From Rhodospirillales bacterium (GTDB taxonomy: Bacteria > Pseudomonadota > Alphaproteobacteria > QKFK01 > SZUA-500), in assembly GCA_003252195.1 (NCBI GenBank), contig QKFK01000276.1, forward strand, positions 1 through 5,988: DNA of 5,988 bases, given 5' to 3'. Made by a program: the position numbers and the translations under genes. How positions within the stretch are numbered: position 1 is the first letter of the stretch; each line of letters begins with the position of its first letter. Shown piece after piece: positions 1-5,988 of the stretch. Below the pieces are notes generated by a model, which was given only the letters and a program-made list of their open reading frames with translations, searched no databases and was not told the origin of the DNA.

Positions 1-29
1 TAATATTATGTGGTTAAGTAATAAACTGC

Positions 30-1064
30 CTAAGGTTTTGGGGTGTGTCTAAGTTCAATCATAGGAGATGATTTGTTTATCAAATCTGTAATCATCGCAT
101 ATGGTTTAATCTTAGAGTTTATAGAAAAAGAAGTGTCGCTATCGCTATATATTTTTAATAGCTGAGTTGGGCTTTGAAGATATGTGTCAGCGGCTTTCGC
201 TAAAACAATATGATTTTGGATTTTATTTCTTTTGAGATAAGTGCTTAGTTTGTTTTTCTCGTCATTAGTTAAGCCCGTTGTTTTAGTAACATCGGTAGAG
301 ATTGTAGATTGCATTACAAAGTCACGATAGTTCTTAATAAAGACACCGTTCTGGATTGATAATTTATATTTATCTATTTGTGCAGATATGAGGTTGTTAT
401 AATCTTTGGTAGAAAAGTTAGGGTGATTAATAAATTTGTAGATGATGTTTATCAAATCATTTGAGCTGAATTGAAAGTTTTTATTCAATATAATATTGCA
501 TGATATTTCGCCAAAGAAGGCATCTTTTTCAGTGATGTTAAGATTATATTGCTCGCCATTTTTCTTGATATCAATATCAAGATTAAGAGATAACTTTTCC
601 GCTCCAGCTAGTAGTAAGCTGTAATAGCCCATGTCAAAAAAATTAGCAGAAGCTTTATATTTATTTATATCTTCAAATATTTTGCTTTGGTCTTTATTCT
701 CTTCAAGCACTAAAGCTGCTATATCAATAGTAAGTCCTTTTATCCGTAATGACAAAGCATCATCGCTAAAATTTTTTATAGAAATTCTTTCTATGCTGAC
801 AGTTTTTATGGGTGTGTCATTGTTGAAGAAATGTATGTCATATATATTTACGTTACTGCCAAGTGGAGACGCAATTATTCTATTGTATGAAAATGAATTT
901 GTAAGTTTATTTTGAGATAAGAATAAGCGAGCTTTATGCTCGGTTTCATAAGCACTGCGAGAACCGCTCATATAAGATACAAAGGAGATTACTAAAAGAG
1001 CTGATAGTAATATAACTACTTTAGAAATCTGGCTTATAGATATGTTTTTAATAAATCTATTCAT
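30..1064 (-). CDS. Membrane-anchored extracytoplasmic protein of unknown function
   Basis: I do not recognise this 344-residue protein as a named family. It begins with a short basic segment (R3, K6, K15), then one hydrophobic stretch at about residues 16-33, with no signal-peptidase site or lipobox. That fits an N-in, C-out inner-membrane anchor with a periplasmic body of about 310 residues. The body alternates hydrophobic and polar residues (for example SIERISIKNF at 90-99 and LSLNLDIDI at 158-166), which suggests mostly beta structure. The layout loosely recalls AsmA-like or DUF945-like envelope proteins, but only by inference. There is a single cysteine, C189. The start at 1064 is favoured because the next methionine (residue 32) would remove the anchor. 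The ATG overlaps the end of the upstream gene by 8 bases and has no strong Shine-Dalgarno sequence, so translation is probably coupled. It is the last gene of the minus-strand operon here and is markedly AT-rich. Confidence 0.85.
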   Translation of the reverse strand: MNRFIKNISISQISKVVILLSALLVISFVSYMSGSRSAYETEHKARLFLSQNKLTNSFSYNRIIASPLGSNVNIYDIHFFNNDTPIKTVSIERISIKNFSDDALSLRIKGLTIDIAALVLEENKDQSKIFEDINKYKASANFFDMGYYSLLLAGAEKLSLNLDIDIKKNGEQYNLNITEKDAFFGEISCNIILNKNFQFSSNDLINIIYKFINHPNFSTKDYNNLISAQIDKYKLSIQNGVFIKNYRDFVMQSTISTDVTKTTGLTNDEKNKLSTYLKRNKIQNHIVLAKAADTYLQSPTQLLKIYSDSDTSFSINSKIKPYAMITDLINKSSPMIELRHTPKP

Positions 1065-2715
1065 TTTCTGCGCTTTCGCTTAGTTCTGGCAACCAGTTGG
1101 GTTCATTATATTTTCTGCGTACTAAGAAAATAGGTTCGTTAGCTTCAAGGCACTTTTCATTCAAGCAGCCAGTGAATTTATCTAAAGAAATTTTTGCTTT
1201 GTAAGAAGCGTTTTTGTTTGGGGTTAATTTGCCTGAAATAATGTTCCAACCCATTTGAGGAGGGGATATTTTTTTTGAGTCAAATTTGATAGTCATATTG
1301 ACAGGGTAATCACTATATAAAGTATCAATGTCAATTTTGTTAATTCTAACAAGAGTATTTACATATTTTGAGCTATTAGTAAGGGCGGTTGCTGTGATGG
1401 TTTTAATAATATCGTCGAGGCCAATAACATTATGAAAAAATGCGAGACGTTTTTCAAAAGATGCTTTGTTTAGCTTTTGATAGTCGTTATTCATGTCTTG
1501 AAGCTTTTGTAACCGCTCTGCTTCTTTTATTATTTTATCCATAGTTATGCGGTTGTGAGCCATATCAGGAGAGTAATGCCATTTGCCATCTTCTTTGTTA
1601 ACGGCAACAGAATAGAAAACTTTTTTATCATTCGACCAATCATAATCATTAGGTGTTTTTTTATCTGCTCCAATAATGTTATGAGGTGATGTTGAGGCAA
1701 TTAAATTAAAGCTTTTATTGTCAGGGCATAGTTCTGAAGCCATGCCTCCAGCTTTCTCAATAATTTCACTTATTTTGTTTTCATTGTTAAATAAATCTGC
1801 ATTAGATGTAACTGCATTAATAACTAATGGCGAGCAACCATACCACTTGGTGTATTTGCCAATTTTATCTACCAGATCAGAACTAAGATATCCAACATAA
1901 TGAATTTCTTTGCTTGCATCAGATTCAATGATGTAGCTAATTTTCTGCTCACTCTTATTGATGGCGTAGCGTTTTATTAGCTGTACGTCCCAGCCTTTAT
2001 CAAAAGTAAAATAGCCTTCGGTAAAATATCCTGTTCCTTCTCCATCAATTTCGCCTTTGTCGTCAAAAACTCTAATTGATGCTTTGCCACTTAATATTTG
2101 GTTGTGGCAAGGGTTGCCCTTAACAATAATGTGCCAATTTTTAATCTCTGTTTTTGGAGGTAGTATTCTGTTATAGCGTATAGAGCATTTGCCATCTTCG
2201 GTTTTGATTAAAAACTCATTCGAATTGTTTGCTATTTTGAACGGCTCGCCTAATTTTGGAGGGCTCCAGCCCTTTACAGAAAAATCTCTATAACTAACTG
2301 AGGTAGTATTTTGAGTTTCGTCTGTATGCTGAGATGATGTAGAGGCCTTTTTGTTTATTCTCCATAAATCATCAATCAAAGATGCATTTGTTTGTGATAA
2401 GAGTTTTTTGTTTTTGCCATATCCGTATATTGAAACGGCTTTAGCAATTGGGCATTCTGCTGATATAATTTTGCCAACCTTGGCGACAGCTTGGTCTAAC
2501 TTGCCATTTTGTGAGTATATTTCCTCATTTTCATTATAAAATCTAATGATGATTGCCTTGTCACACCACGACCCAGCTACAGAATCTGCAAAAACTTCTA
2601 AATCACTGCTTTTAGAATAGGCAATTCGCATATTGTCTTTAGCCATCGCATTGCTAAAAGGCAAAAAGGAAAATACGAAAGCTAAAAAAGCTAATGATTT
2701 TAAATGGGTTTTCAT
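1057..2715 (-). CDS. Secreted cysteine-rich protein with duplicated paired-Cys domain, unknown function
   Basis: This 552-residue protein has a Sec signal peptide: K2 and K6, a hydrophobic core at about 8-20, and a likely cleavage after AMA (residues 23-25). It has eight cysteines: C51, C88, C177, C203, C294, C330, C517 and C522, which could form four disulfides in the periplasm. Two regions look like copies of one domain: C51 to C88-P89 (37 apart) and C294 to C330-P331 (36 apart), each with a helix-like stretch between and a beta-like strand after the CP. Between them, residues about 177-238 (C177, W194, G200, C203, then spaced glycines and GYFTEGYF) resemble the MORN-like repeats of bacterial exported proteins. 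Residues about 390-425 look helical, and the tail carries a CLNEKC pair. The function is unknown. The gene starts 1 base after the lipoprotein stop with only a weak ribosome site, and overlaps the next gene by 8 bases. Confidence 0.87.
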   Translation of the reverse strand: MKTHLKSLAFLAFVFSFLPFSNAMAKDNMRIAYSKSSDLEVFADSVAGSWCDKAIIIRFYNENEEIYSQNGKLDQAVAKVGKIISAECPIAKAVSIYGYGKNKKLLSQTNASLIDDLWRINKKASTSSQHTDETQNTTSVSYRDFSVKGWSPPKLGEPFKIANNSNEFLIKTEDGKCSIRYNRILPPKTEIKNWHIIVKGNPCHNQILSGKASIRVFDDKGEIDGEGTGYFTEGYFTFDKGWDVQLIKRYAINKSEQKISYIIESDASKEIHYVGYLSSDLVDKIGKYTKWYGCSPLVINAVTSNADLFNNENKISEIIEKAGGMASELCPDNKSFNLIASTSPHNIIGADKKTPNDYDWSNDKKVFYSVAVNKEDGKWHYSPDMAHNRITMDKIIKEAERLQKLQDMNNDYQKLNKASFEKRLAFFHNVIGLDDIIKTITATALTNSSKYVNTLVRINKIDIDTLYSDYPVNMTIKFDSKKISPPQMGWNIISGKLTPNKNASYKAKISLDKFTGCLNEKCLEANEPIFLVRRKYNEPNWLPELSESAENE

Positions 2716-2716
2716 T

Positions 2717-3499
2717 TTAGTTATCTTTTAATGATGCGGGCTCTTTTATAACAAAATAATCCATTTGATTAGCACTGGCATTTAAAACTCTTATAGTGAA
2801 GCCTGCAAACTCCAAACGTGTGGTGTTGATGTCATAACCTTCTGTTTTGAAACTACCATGCTGGCGGTCGGTGTTGGGGATGTAACTCATGAATGATAAA
2901 TAAAACTTGCCATCTTTAACACCATCATATCGCACCATGATATCAAGTGAATCTGGTCTGCGGCTAATTTTATTGTAGGTTACATTGTTTATTTTGGCGT
3001 CTTTAGGGTGAATATCTAGGTAATCATTAGTTGGGGTGTATTTAGTGCCGTTAACATTTACTACTTTGTGGCTGATATTGCCGTTGTCATCAACTAGCAA
3101 TGTAAAATCATTGGTTAGTGGCACAAGCTTATAATCTGTTCCATCTAGGTTAATTACACCAATTACTCTTAGAGGCGTTCTGGGGCCAAATTCTTTGCGG
3201 ATAAGTTTGCCTTTTACATCGGTTACGTCAGATGCAACAACCTCTTTGGTATAAAAATAATCTACTGAATATGCTTTGGCGTTAATAATAGGGGTTCCAA
3301 CACGGCTTATCATATGATCGCCAACTTTATAGTTTTTTTCAGCGATATGTTTGGTTTCAGCAAAAGTTCGTTTTAAAGTGTAAGGATATATCTTATAGTT
3401 AGGAAAAGCGCTTTTAAACGGAAATAAACTATGGTCTGTGGCGTCATATGTACACGCCGCTAATAAACCCACAATGATAAATAAACCAATTTTTTTCAT
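2717..3499 (-). CDS. Outer-membrane-type lipoprotein, unknown function
   Basis: This 260-residue protein has a classic lipoprotein signal: MKK, a hydrophobic core, and a lipobox LAAC with the acylated cysteine at C16, the only cysteine in the protein. Residue 17 is Thr, not Asp, so the known sorting rule predicts the outer membrane, assuming that rule holds in this organism. The mature part looks beta-rich. It has a VGDHMISRVGTPII stretch at about 59-72, a style seen just after the lipid anchor in many small proteobacterial lipoproteins, and two short similar units, VINLDGTDY (115-123) and VVNVNGTKY (146-154). The C-terminal segment at about 225-252 is hydrophobic and strand-like. I cannot assign a function. 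The ATG at 3499 is supported by a GGAGAT ribosome site and by the signal peptide starting there. It is the first gene of the minus-strand operon and is divergent from prmA. Confidence 0.9.
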   Translation of the reverse strand: MKKIGLFIIVGLLAACTYDATDHSLFPFKSAFPNYKIYPYTLKRTFAETKHIAEKNYKVGDHMISRVGTPIINAKAYSVDYFYTKEVVASDVTDVKGKLIRKEFGPRTPLRVIGVINLDGTDYKLVPLTNDFTLLVDDNGNISHKVVNVNGTKYTPTNDYLDIHPKDAKINNVTYNKISRRPDSLDIMVRYDGVKDGKFYLSFMSYIPNTDRQHGSFKTEGYDINTTRLEFAGFTIRVLNASANQMDYFVIKEPASLKDN

Positions 3500-3502
3500 T
3501 AT

Positions 3503-3508
3503 ATCTCC
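3503..3508 (-). promoter_or_regulatory. Ribosome binding site of the lipoprotein gene
   Basis: Read on the minus strand, GGAGAT lies just before the ATG at 3499, with five bases between GGAG and the start codon. It is the only clear Shine-Dalgarno sequence in the three-gene minus-strand operon, consistent with ribosomes loading mainly at this first gene. Confidence 0.75.
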
Positions 3509-3520
3509 GCAATCAAATTC

Positions 3521-3534
3521 AAATTATATAATTT
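3521..3534. repeat. Perfect 14-bp palindrome containing a TATAAT on each strand
   Basis: AAATTATATAATTT equals its own reverse complement. It contains TATAAT on the plus strand (3527-3532) and on the minus strand (3528-3523). It could be a shared bidirectional -10 element or an operator for a dimeric regulator. Because the sequence is made only of A and T in a very AT-rich spacer, chance is a real alternative. Confidence 0.45.
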
Positions 3535-3628
3535 ATATGTTATTTTTGCTTAAAATTAAATATACAATACAAATATTGCATAAATATTTACGTTCTGCTT
3601 TATTAAAGAAGATTTTTTATAATTATTT

Positions 3629-3635
3629 GGGGGAA
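3629..3635 (+). promoter_or_regulatory. Ribosome binding site of prmA
   Basis: GGGGGAA lies just before the ATG at 3638, with five bases between the first four Gs and the start codon. It supports this start over upstream in-frame options. Confidence 0.65.
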
Positions 3636-3637
3636 AG

Positions 3638-4528
3638 ATGTCTAGTCAAGCACCAGCATGTTGGCAGTTAAAGATTTTTGTTGAGGCAGAAGCTTTAGAA
3701 GCGTTTAGCGATTTGTTAGATGATTATTCAGAAGCTACATTGTTTAGAGAGATTGAAGAAGGCGAGAACAAAGGGAAGTGGGAGCTAGAGATTATCTCTC
3801 GTGAAATGCCAGATATGGCAAAATTAACTGCATCTTTCGCAGTGTTGTCTCAAGCAATGGGGGCTGAAGAGCCAAAGCCAGAGCTAACTAGAGTTGAAAA
3901 CAAAAACTGGCTTAAAGAGAGCCTTATAAGTTTTCCTCCAGTCGAGTTAGGCAACTTTTATATTTATGGTTCTCATATCAAAGATCCAGAACATGGTAAT
4001 AAAATTCCAATCAGAATTGATGCTGCAACAGCTTTTGGCTCTGGCGAGCATCAGACTACCAAAGGGTGCTTACTTGCCATGCAAGATATTTCAAAGCGCA
4101 AAAATGTTAAAAATGCTTTAGATATGGGTTGTGGTTCAGGGATTTTGTCAGTGGCTGCTGCCAAATTATGGCCTGTTGATGTGTTTGGAGTTGATATTGA
4201 TGAAGAATCTGTAAGGGTTAGTAACGAAAATGCCAAAATTAATGGTGTAGCTAAAAGAGTAAAAGCTGAAGCGGGTAATGGTTATAATAATGGTCATGTT
4301 GCTCAAAAAGGTCCATATGATTTAATATTGGCTAATATACTTGCTAGGCCATTGGTTAAAATGGCAAGAGATTTAGAAAAGAACTTGGCTCAAGATGGTG
4401 TTGCTGTTTTGTCAGGTTTGTTAAACCGCCAAGAACAATGGGTGATTAATGCTCATAGAACCGTTGGGCTTAAGCTGGTTAAGGTATATCGCATTAATGG
4501 TTGGAGTGCGTTGGTTATGTCCAGATAG
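3638..4528 (+). CDS. prmA: Ribosomal protein L11 methyltransferase
   Basis: PrmA uses S-adenosylmethionine in the cytoplasm to trimethylate amino groups of ribosomal protein L11. The 296 residues match the usual family length (about 293 in E. coli). An N-terminal substrate-recognition domain (about 1-85, starting around WQLKIFVEAE at 9-18) is followed by the linker motif NWLKES (90-95) and a Rossmann-fold methyltransferase domain. Diagnostic motifs are FGSGEHQTT (133-141), the SAM-binding LDMGCGSGIL (161-170), the acidic VDIDEESV (185-192) and the catalytic-domain motif ANILARPLV (232-240), then LSGLL (258-262) and GWSALV near the end. The E. coli enzyme reads FGTGTHPTT at the first motif; GSGEH is the form I associate with Alphaproteobacteria. 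A strong ribosome site precedes the ATG. The gene lies 8 bases upstream of an aminopeptidase P gene and is probably co-transcribed with it. I see no defect in it. Confidence 0.97.
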   Translation: MSSQAPACWQLKIFVEAEALEAFSDLLDDYSEATLFREIEEGENKGKWELEIISREMPDMAKLTASFAVLSQAMGAEEPKPELTRVENKNWLKESLISFPPVELGNFYIYGSHIKDPEHGNKIPIRIDAATAFGSGEHQTTKGCLLAMQDISKRKNVKNALDMGCGSGILSVAAAKLWPVDVFGVDIDEESVRVSNENAKINGVAKRVKAEAGNGYNNGHVAQKGPYDLILANILARPLVKMARDLEKNLAQDGVAVLSGLLNRQEQWVINAHRTVGLKLVKVYRINGWSALVMSR

Positions 4529-4532
4529 GTGG
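4527..4532 (+). promoter_or_regulatory. Ribosome binding site of the aminopeptidase P gene
   Basis: AGGTGG overlaps the last two bases of the prmA TAG stop codon and lies four bases before the ATG at 4537. It fixes that start and suggests the two genes are translated from one message. Confidence 0.6.
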
Positions 4533-4536
4533 TAAT

Positions 4537-5988
4537 ATGACAAAGATTGAGGCTTTACGAGAAAAATTATCAAAGCAGGGTTATAAAGGATTTATCATTC
4601 CAAGAGGAGATGAATTCTTTGGCGAAGAAGTGCCATTAGATGCTGAAAGATTAAAGTATCTAACAGGTTTTTCTGGTTCGGCAGGAGCTGCGGTAGTTTT
4701 GCAAGATAAGGCAGCAATGTTTGTTGATGGTCGTTATACATTACAAGTTAGGCAACAAGTAGATAATGATGCTTATGAGTTTTATAACTCACGTGAAACT
4801 TCGTTTGAAGATTGGCTAACCCGTAATATTGGCGAAGGTGATAAAATCGCCTATGATCCATGGTTGCACTCGTCAGATGCTATGGATAAGCTAGAGCGCA
4901 GGGTTAATGGTAAGGGTGCGGCGCTTGTCGCCATTGATGATAACCCAATTGATGAGATATGGCTAGATCGTCCGTATGTTGAGGCGTCAAAAATATTCGA
5001 TTATCCATTAGAATTAGCTGGAAAGTCTCGTGAAGAAAAAATATCTGAGATAGCAGAACAATTGAGAGAAGAAAAGGTAGATGCCTTTTTTGCGGTAAAG
5101 ACCGATGCAATCTCATGGTTATTAAATATCCGCTCTAAAGAGCTAGATCATTCTCCTGTAGTGAGGGCTTTTGCTATAATATATGCTGATGAAAAGGTTG
5201 ATTTATTTGTTGGGGCTGAAAGGCTTGATTTTAGCTTGGGGGATAAGGTTACAATCGTACCGCCATCTAAGATGGAAGCGATTATAAATAGTCTAGAGGG
5301 TAAAAAAATCGGGGTCGATTATCATATTACTCCGCATGCTATTGTTAAAATGCTTAAAAAAACAGGGCTTAAAACTCGCTCGCTTAAAGATTTATGCTCC
5401 TACCCAATGGCATGCAAAAATGAGGTTGAATTAGCCTCTATTAAATCAGTGCATAAGATTGATGCGGTGGCGATGTGTCGCTTTTTAGAGTGGCTTGATG
5501 CTAATGCTCTTAATAATCAGACCGAAATATCATTAAGTGACAAGCTTGAAGCTTTTCGCGCGATGAGTGACAAATTTGTTTGTCCTAGCTTTGCTACAAT
5601 TTCTGCCTTTGCGGATAATGGAGCGATTGTTCATTATCATCCGGAAGAAAGGACTAATAAAAAGATTGAGAAAGGCGTGTATTTGCTTGATAGCGGGGGA
5701 CAATATATGGGTGGAACAACCGATATTACCCGCACTATATATATTGGGGGCGAGCCTAGTGCCGAGCAAAAAGAGCGTTTTACTCTAGTGCTTAAAGGGC
5801 ATATTGCCCTAGCTATGGCTAAATTCCCAGTTGATATCGCAGGACGTAATCTGGACATATTAGCTCGTAAAGCTTTGTGGGAGAATGGTCTTGATTATGA
5901 TCATGGTACAGGTCATGGAGTTGGGTGTTTTATGAATGTGCATGAAGGGCCACAAAGCATATCTCCGCGTACTGGGCATGCAGAAATC
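4537..5988 (+). CDS. pepP: Xaa-Pro aminopeptidase (aminopeptidase P, M24B), 3' end outside window
   Basis: This enzyme removes an N-terminal residue that precedes proline, using a two-metal centre in a pita-bread fold. The frame is open for 484 codons to the window edge with no stop. It resembles the longer three-domain (XPNPEP-like) form, about 600 residues, so roughly the last 110 are missing; E. coli PepP is a shorter two-domain relative. The first domain has YLTGFSGSAG (41-50) and FVDGRYTLQ (62-70). The catalytic domain shows NGAIVHYHP with H366, metal ligands D385 (LLDSGG) and D396 (GTTDITRT), H460 in HGTGHGVG, and H469 in VHEGPQ. The 11-residue spacing of the two aspartates matches the family (D260 and D271 in E. 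coli). The two ligand glutamates expected near the C-terminus lie beyond the window, so catalytic competence is not fully proven. No signal peptide is seen, so it is cytoplasmic. The symbol follows common usage for this family. Confidence 0.95.
   Translation, partial: MTKIEALREKLSKQGYKGFIIPRGDEFFGEEVPLDAERLKYLTGFSGSAGAAVVLQDKAAMFVDGRYTLQVRQQVDNDAYEFYNSRETSFEDWLTRNIGEGDKIAYDPWLHSSDAMDKLERRVNGKGAALVAIDDNPIDEIWLDRPYVEASKIFDYPLELAGKSREEKISEIAEQLREEKVDAFFAVKTDAISWLLNIRSKELDHSPVVRAFAIIYADEKVDLFVGAERLDFSLGDKVTIVPPSKMEAIINSLEGKKIGVDYHITPHAIVKMLKKTGLKTRSLKDLCSYPMACKNEVELASIKSVHKIDAVAMCRFLEWLDANALNNQTEISLSDKLEAFRAMSDKFVCPSFATISAFADNGAIVHYHPEERTNKKIEKGVYLLDSGGQYMGGTTDITRTIYIGGEPSAEQKERFTLVLKGHIALAMAKFPVDIAGRNLDILARKALWENGLDYDHGTGHGVGCFMNVHEGPQSISPRTGHAEI

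Larger units (their letters stand above)
3500..3637. promoter_or_regulatory. Divergent AT-rich intergenic promoter region
   Basis: These 138 bases separate the starts of the lipoprotein gene (leftward) and prmA (rightward), so promoters for both units should lie here. On the minus strand, TATAAT at 3528-3523 would place a transcription start near 3516, just ahead of the ribosome site. Its -35 is poor: with 17-19 base spacers the best hexamers match TTGACA at only three of six positions. For prmA, TATAAT occurs at 3527-3532 and at 3618-3623, neither with a convincing -35, and the second is too close to the start codon to leave the ribosome site intact. The exact promoters are therefore uncertain. 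The region also has an AT-only inverted repeat (AAATATT at 3571-3577, AATATTT at 3583-3589) with no T-tract to make it a terminator. Confidence 0.5.

Noticed and set aside
1..29. Terminator for the minus-strand operon at the left edge
   Set aside because: Only 29 bases follow the last stop codon, and they show no GC-rich hairpin or T-tract. The end of the operon may lie outside the window.
631..915. Plus-strand open frame of 94 codons inside the membrane-anchored protein gene
   Set aside because: It lies entirely antisense to a longer gene with a clear anchor and operon context. Its composition is a mirror of the coding strand and it has no good ribosome site.
1718..2539. Two short plus-strand frames (1718-1900 and 2351-2539) inside the secreted protein gene
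   Set aside because: Both are antisense to a well-supported gene, short, and without ribosome sites or recognisable domains.
3571..3590. AT-only inverted repeat as a possible terminator
   Set aside because: The 7-bp stem has no G-C pairs and no following T-tract, and it lies between divergent gene starts where no terminator is expected.
3618..3623. TATAAT just ahead of prmA as its main promoter
   Set aside because: Transcription would begin near 3630, inside the ribosome site and about 8 bases before the ATG, and there is no good -35. It is more likely a chance match in AT-rich sequence.
3438..3671. Plus-strand open frame of 77 codons running from the lipoprotein gene into prmA
   Set aside because: It is antisense to the lipoprotein signal peptide, crosses the AT-rich spacer and enters prmA in another frame. 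Its Lys/Ile/Tyr-rich middle is what random AT-rich DNA gives.
4051..5858. Short frames opposite or out of phase with prmA and the aminopeptidase gene (4051-4236, 4904-5116, 5533-5769, 5567-5788, 5637-5858)
   Set aside because: Each overlaps conserved coding sequence of prmA or the aminopeptidase and has no features of its own.

Overview
The window looks like a chromosomal segment from an AT-rich Gram-negative bacterium, most likely an alphaproteobacterium. The reasons are a ribosomal protein L11 methyltransferase (prmA) of the form carrying an FGSGEHQTT motif, directly followed by a long three-domain Xaa-Pro aminopeptidase (a pairing I recall as common in Alphaproteobacteria), and a bacterial lipoprotein with a clear lipobox. 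The lineage is inferred from these features. No rRNA, tRNA or strong taxonomic marker is present, so genus and species cannot be given.

Layout. Positions 30-3499 hold three consecutive genes on the minus strand. They are read from right to left: a 260-residue outer-membrane-type lipoprotein, a 552-residue secreted cysteine-rich protein, and a 344-residue protein with one N-terminal membrane anchor. They are almost certainly one transcription unit: the first and second are separated by a single base and the second and third overlap by 8 bases. All three are predicted to lie outside the cytoplasm, and none belongs to a family I can name with confidence. They read as an uncharacterised cell-envelope operon and are the least familiar part of the window.

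Positions 3500-3637 form a very AT-rich divergent intergenic region with a perfect 14-bp palindrome that contains a TATAAT hexamer on each strand. Positions 3638-4528 (plus strand) encode PrmA, which methylates ribosomal protein L11. Eight bases further on, a plus-strand aminopeptidase P gene starts at 4537 and runs off the right edge after 484 codons, before the last two metal-binding glutamates expected for the family. These two are conserved housekeeping genes, probably co-transcribed.

I found no mobile element, CRISPR array, RNA gene or convincing Rho-independent terminator. I see no evidence for a defence system or other named novel system. The best candidate for undescribed biology is the three-gene envelope operon, especially its middle gene, which carries an apparent internal duplication of a paired-cysteine domain.
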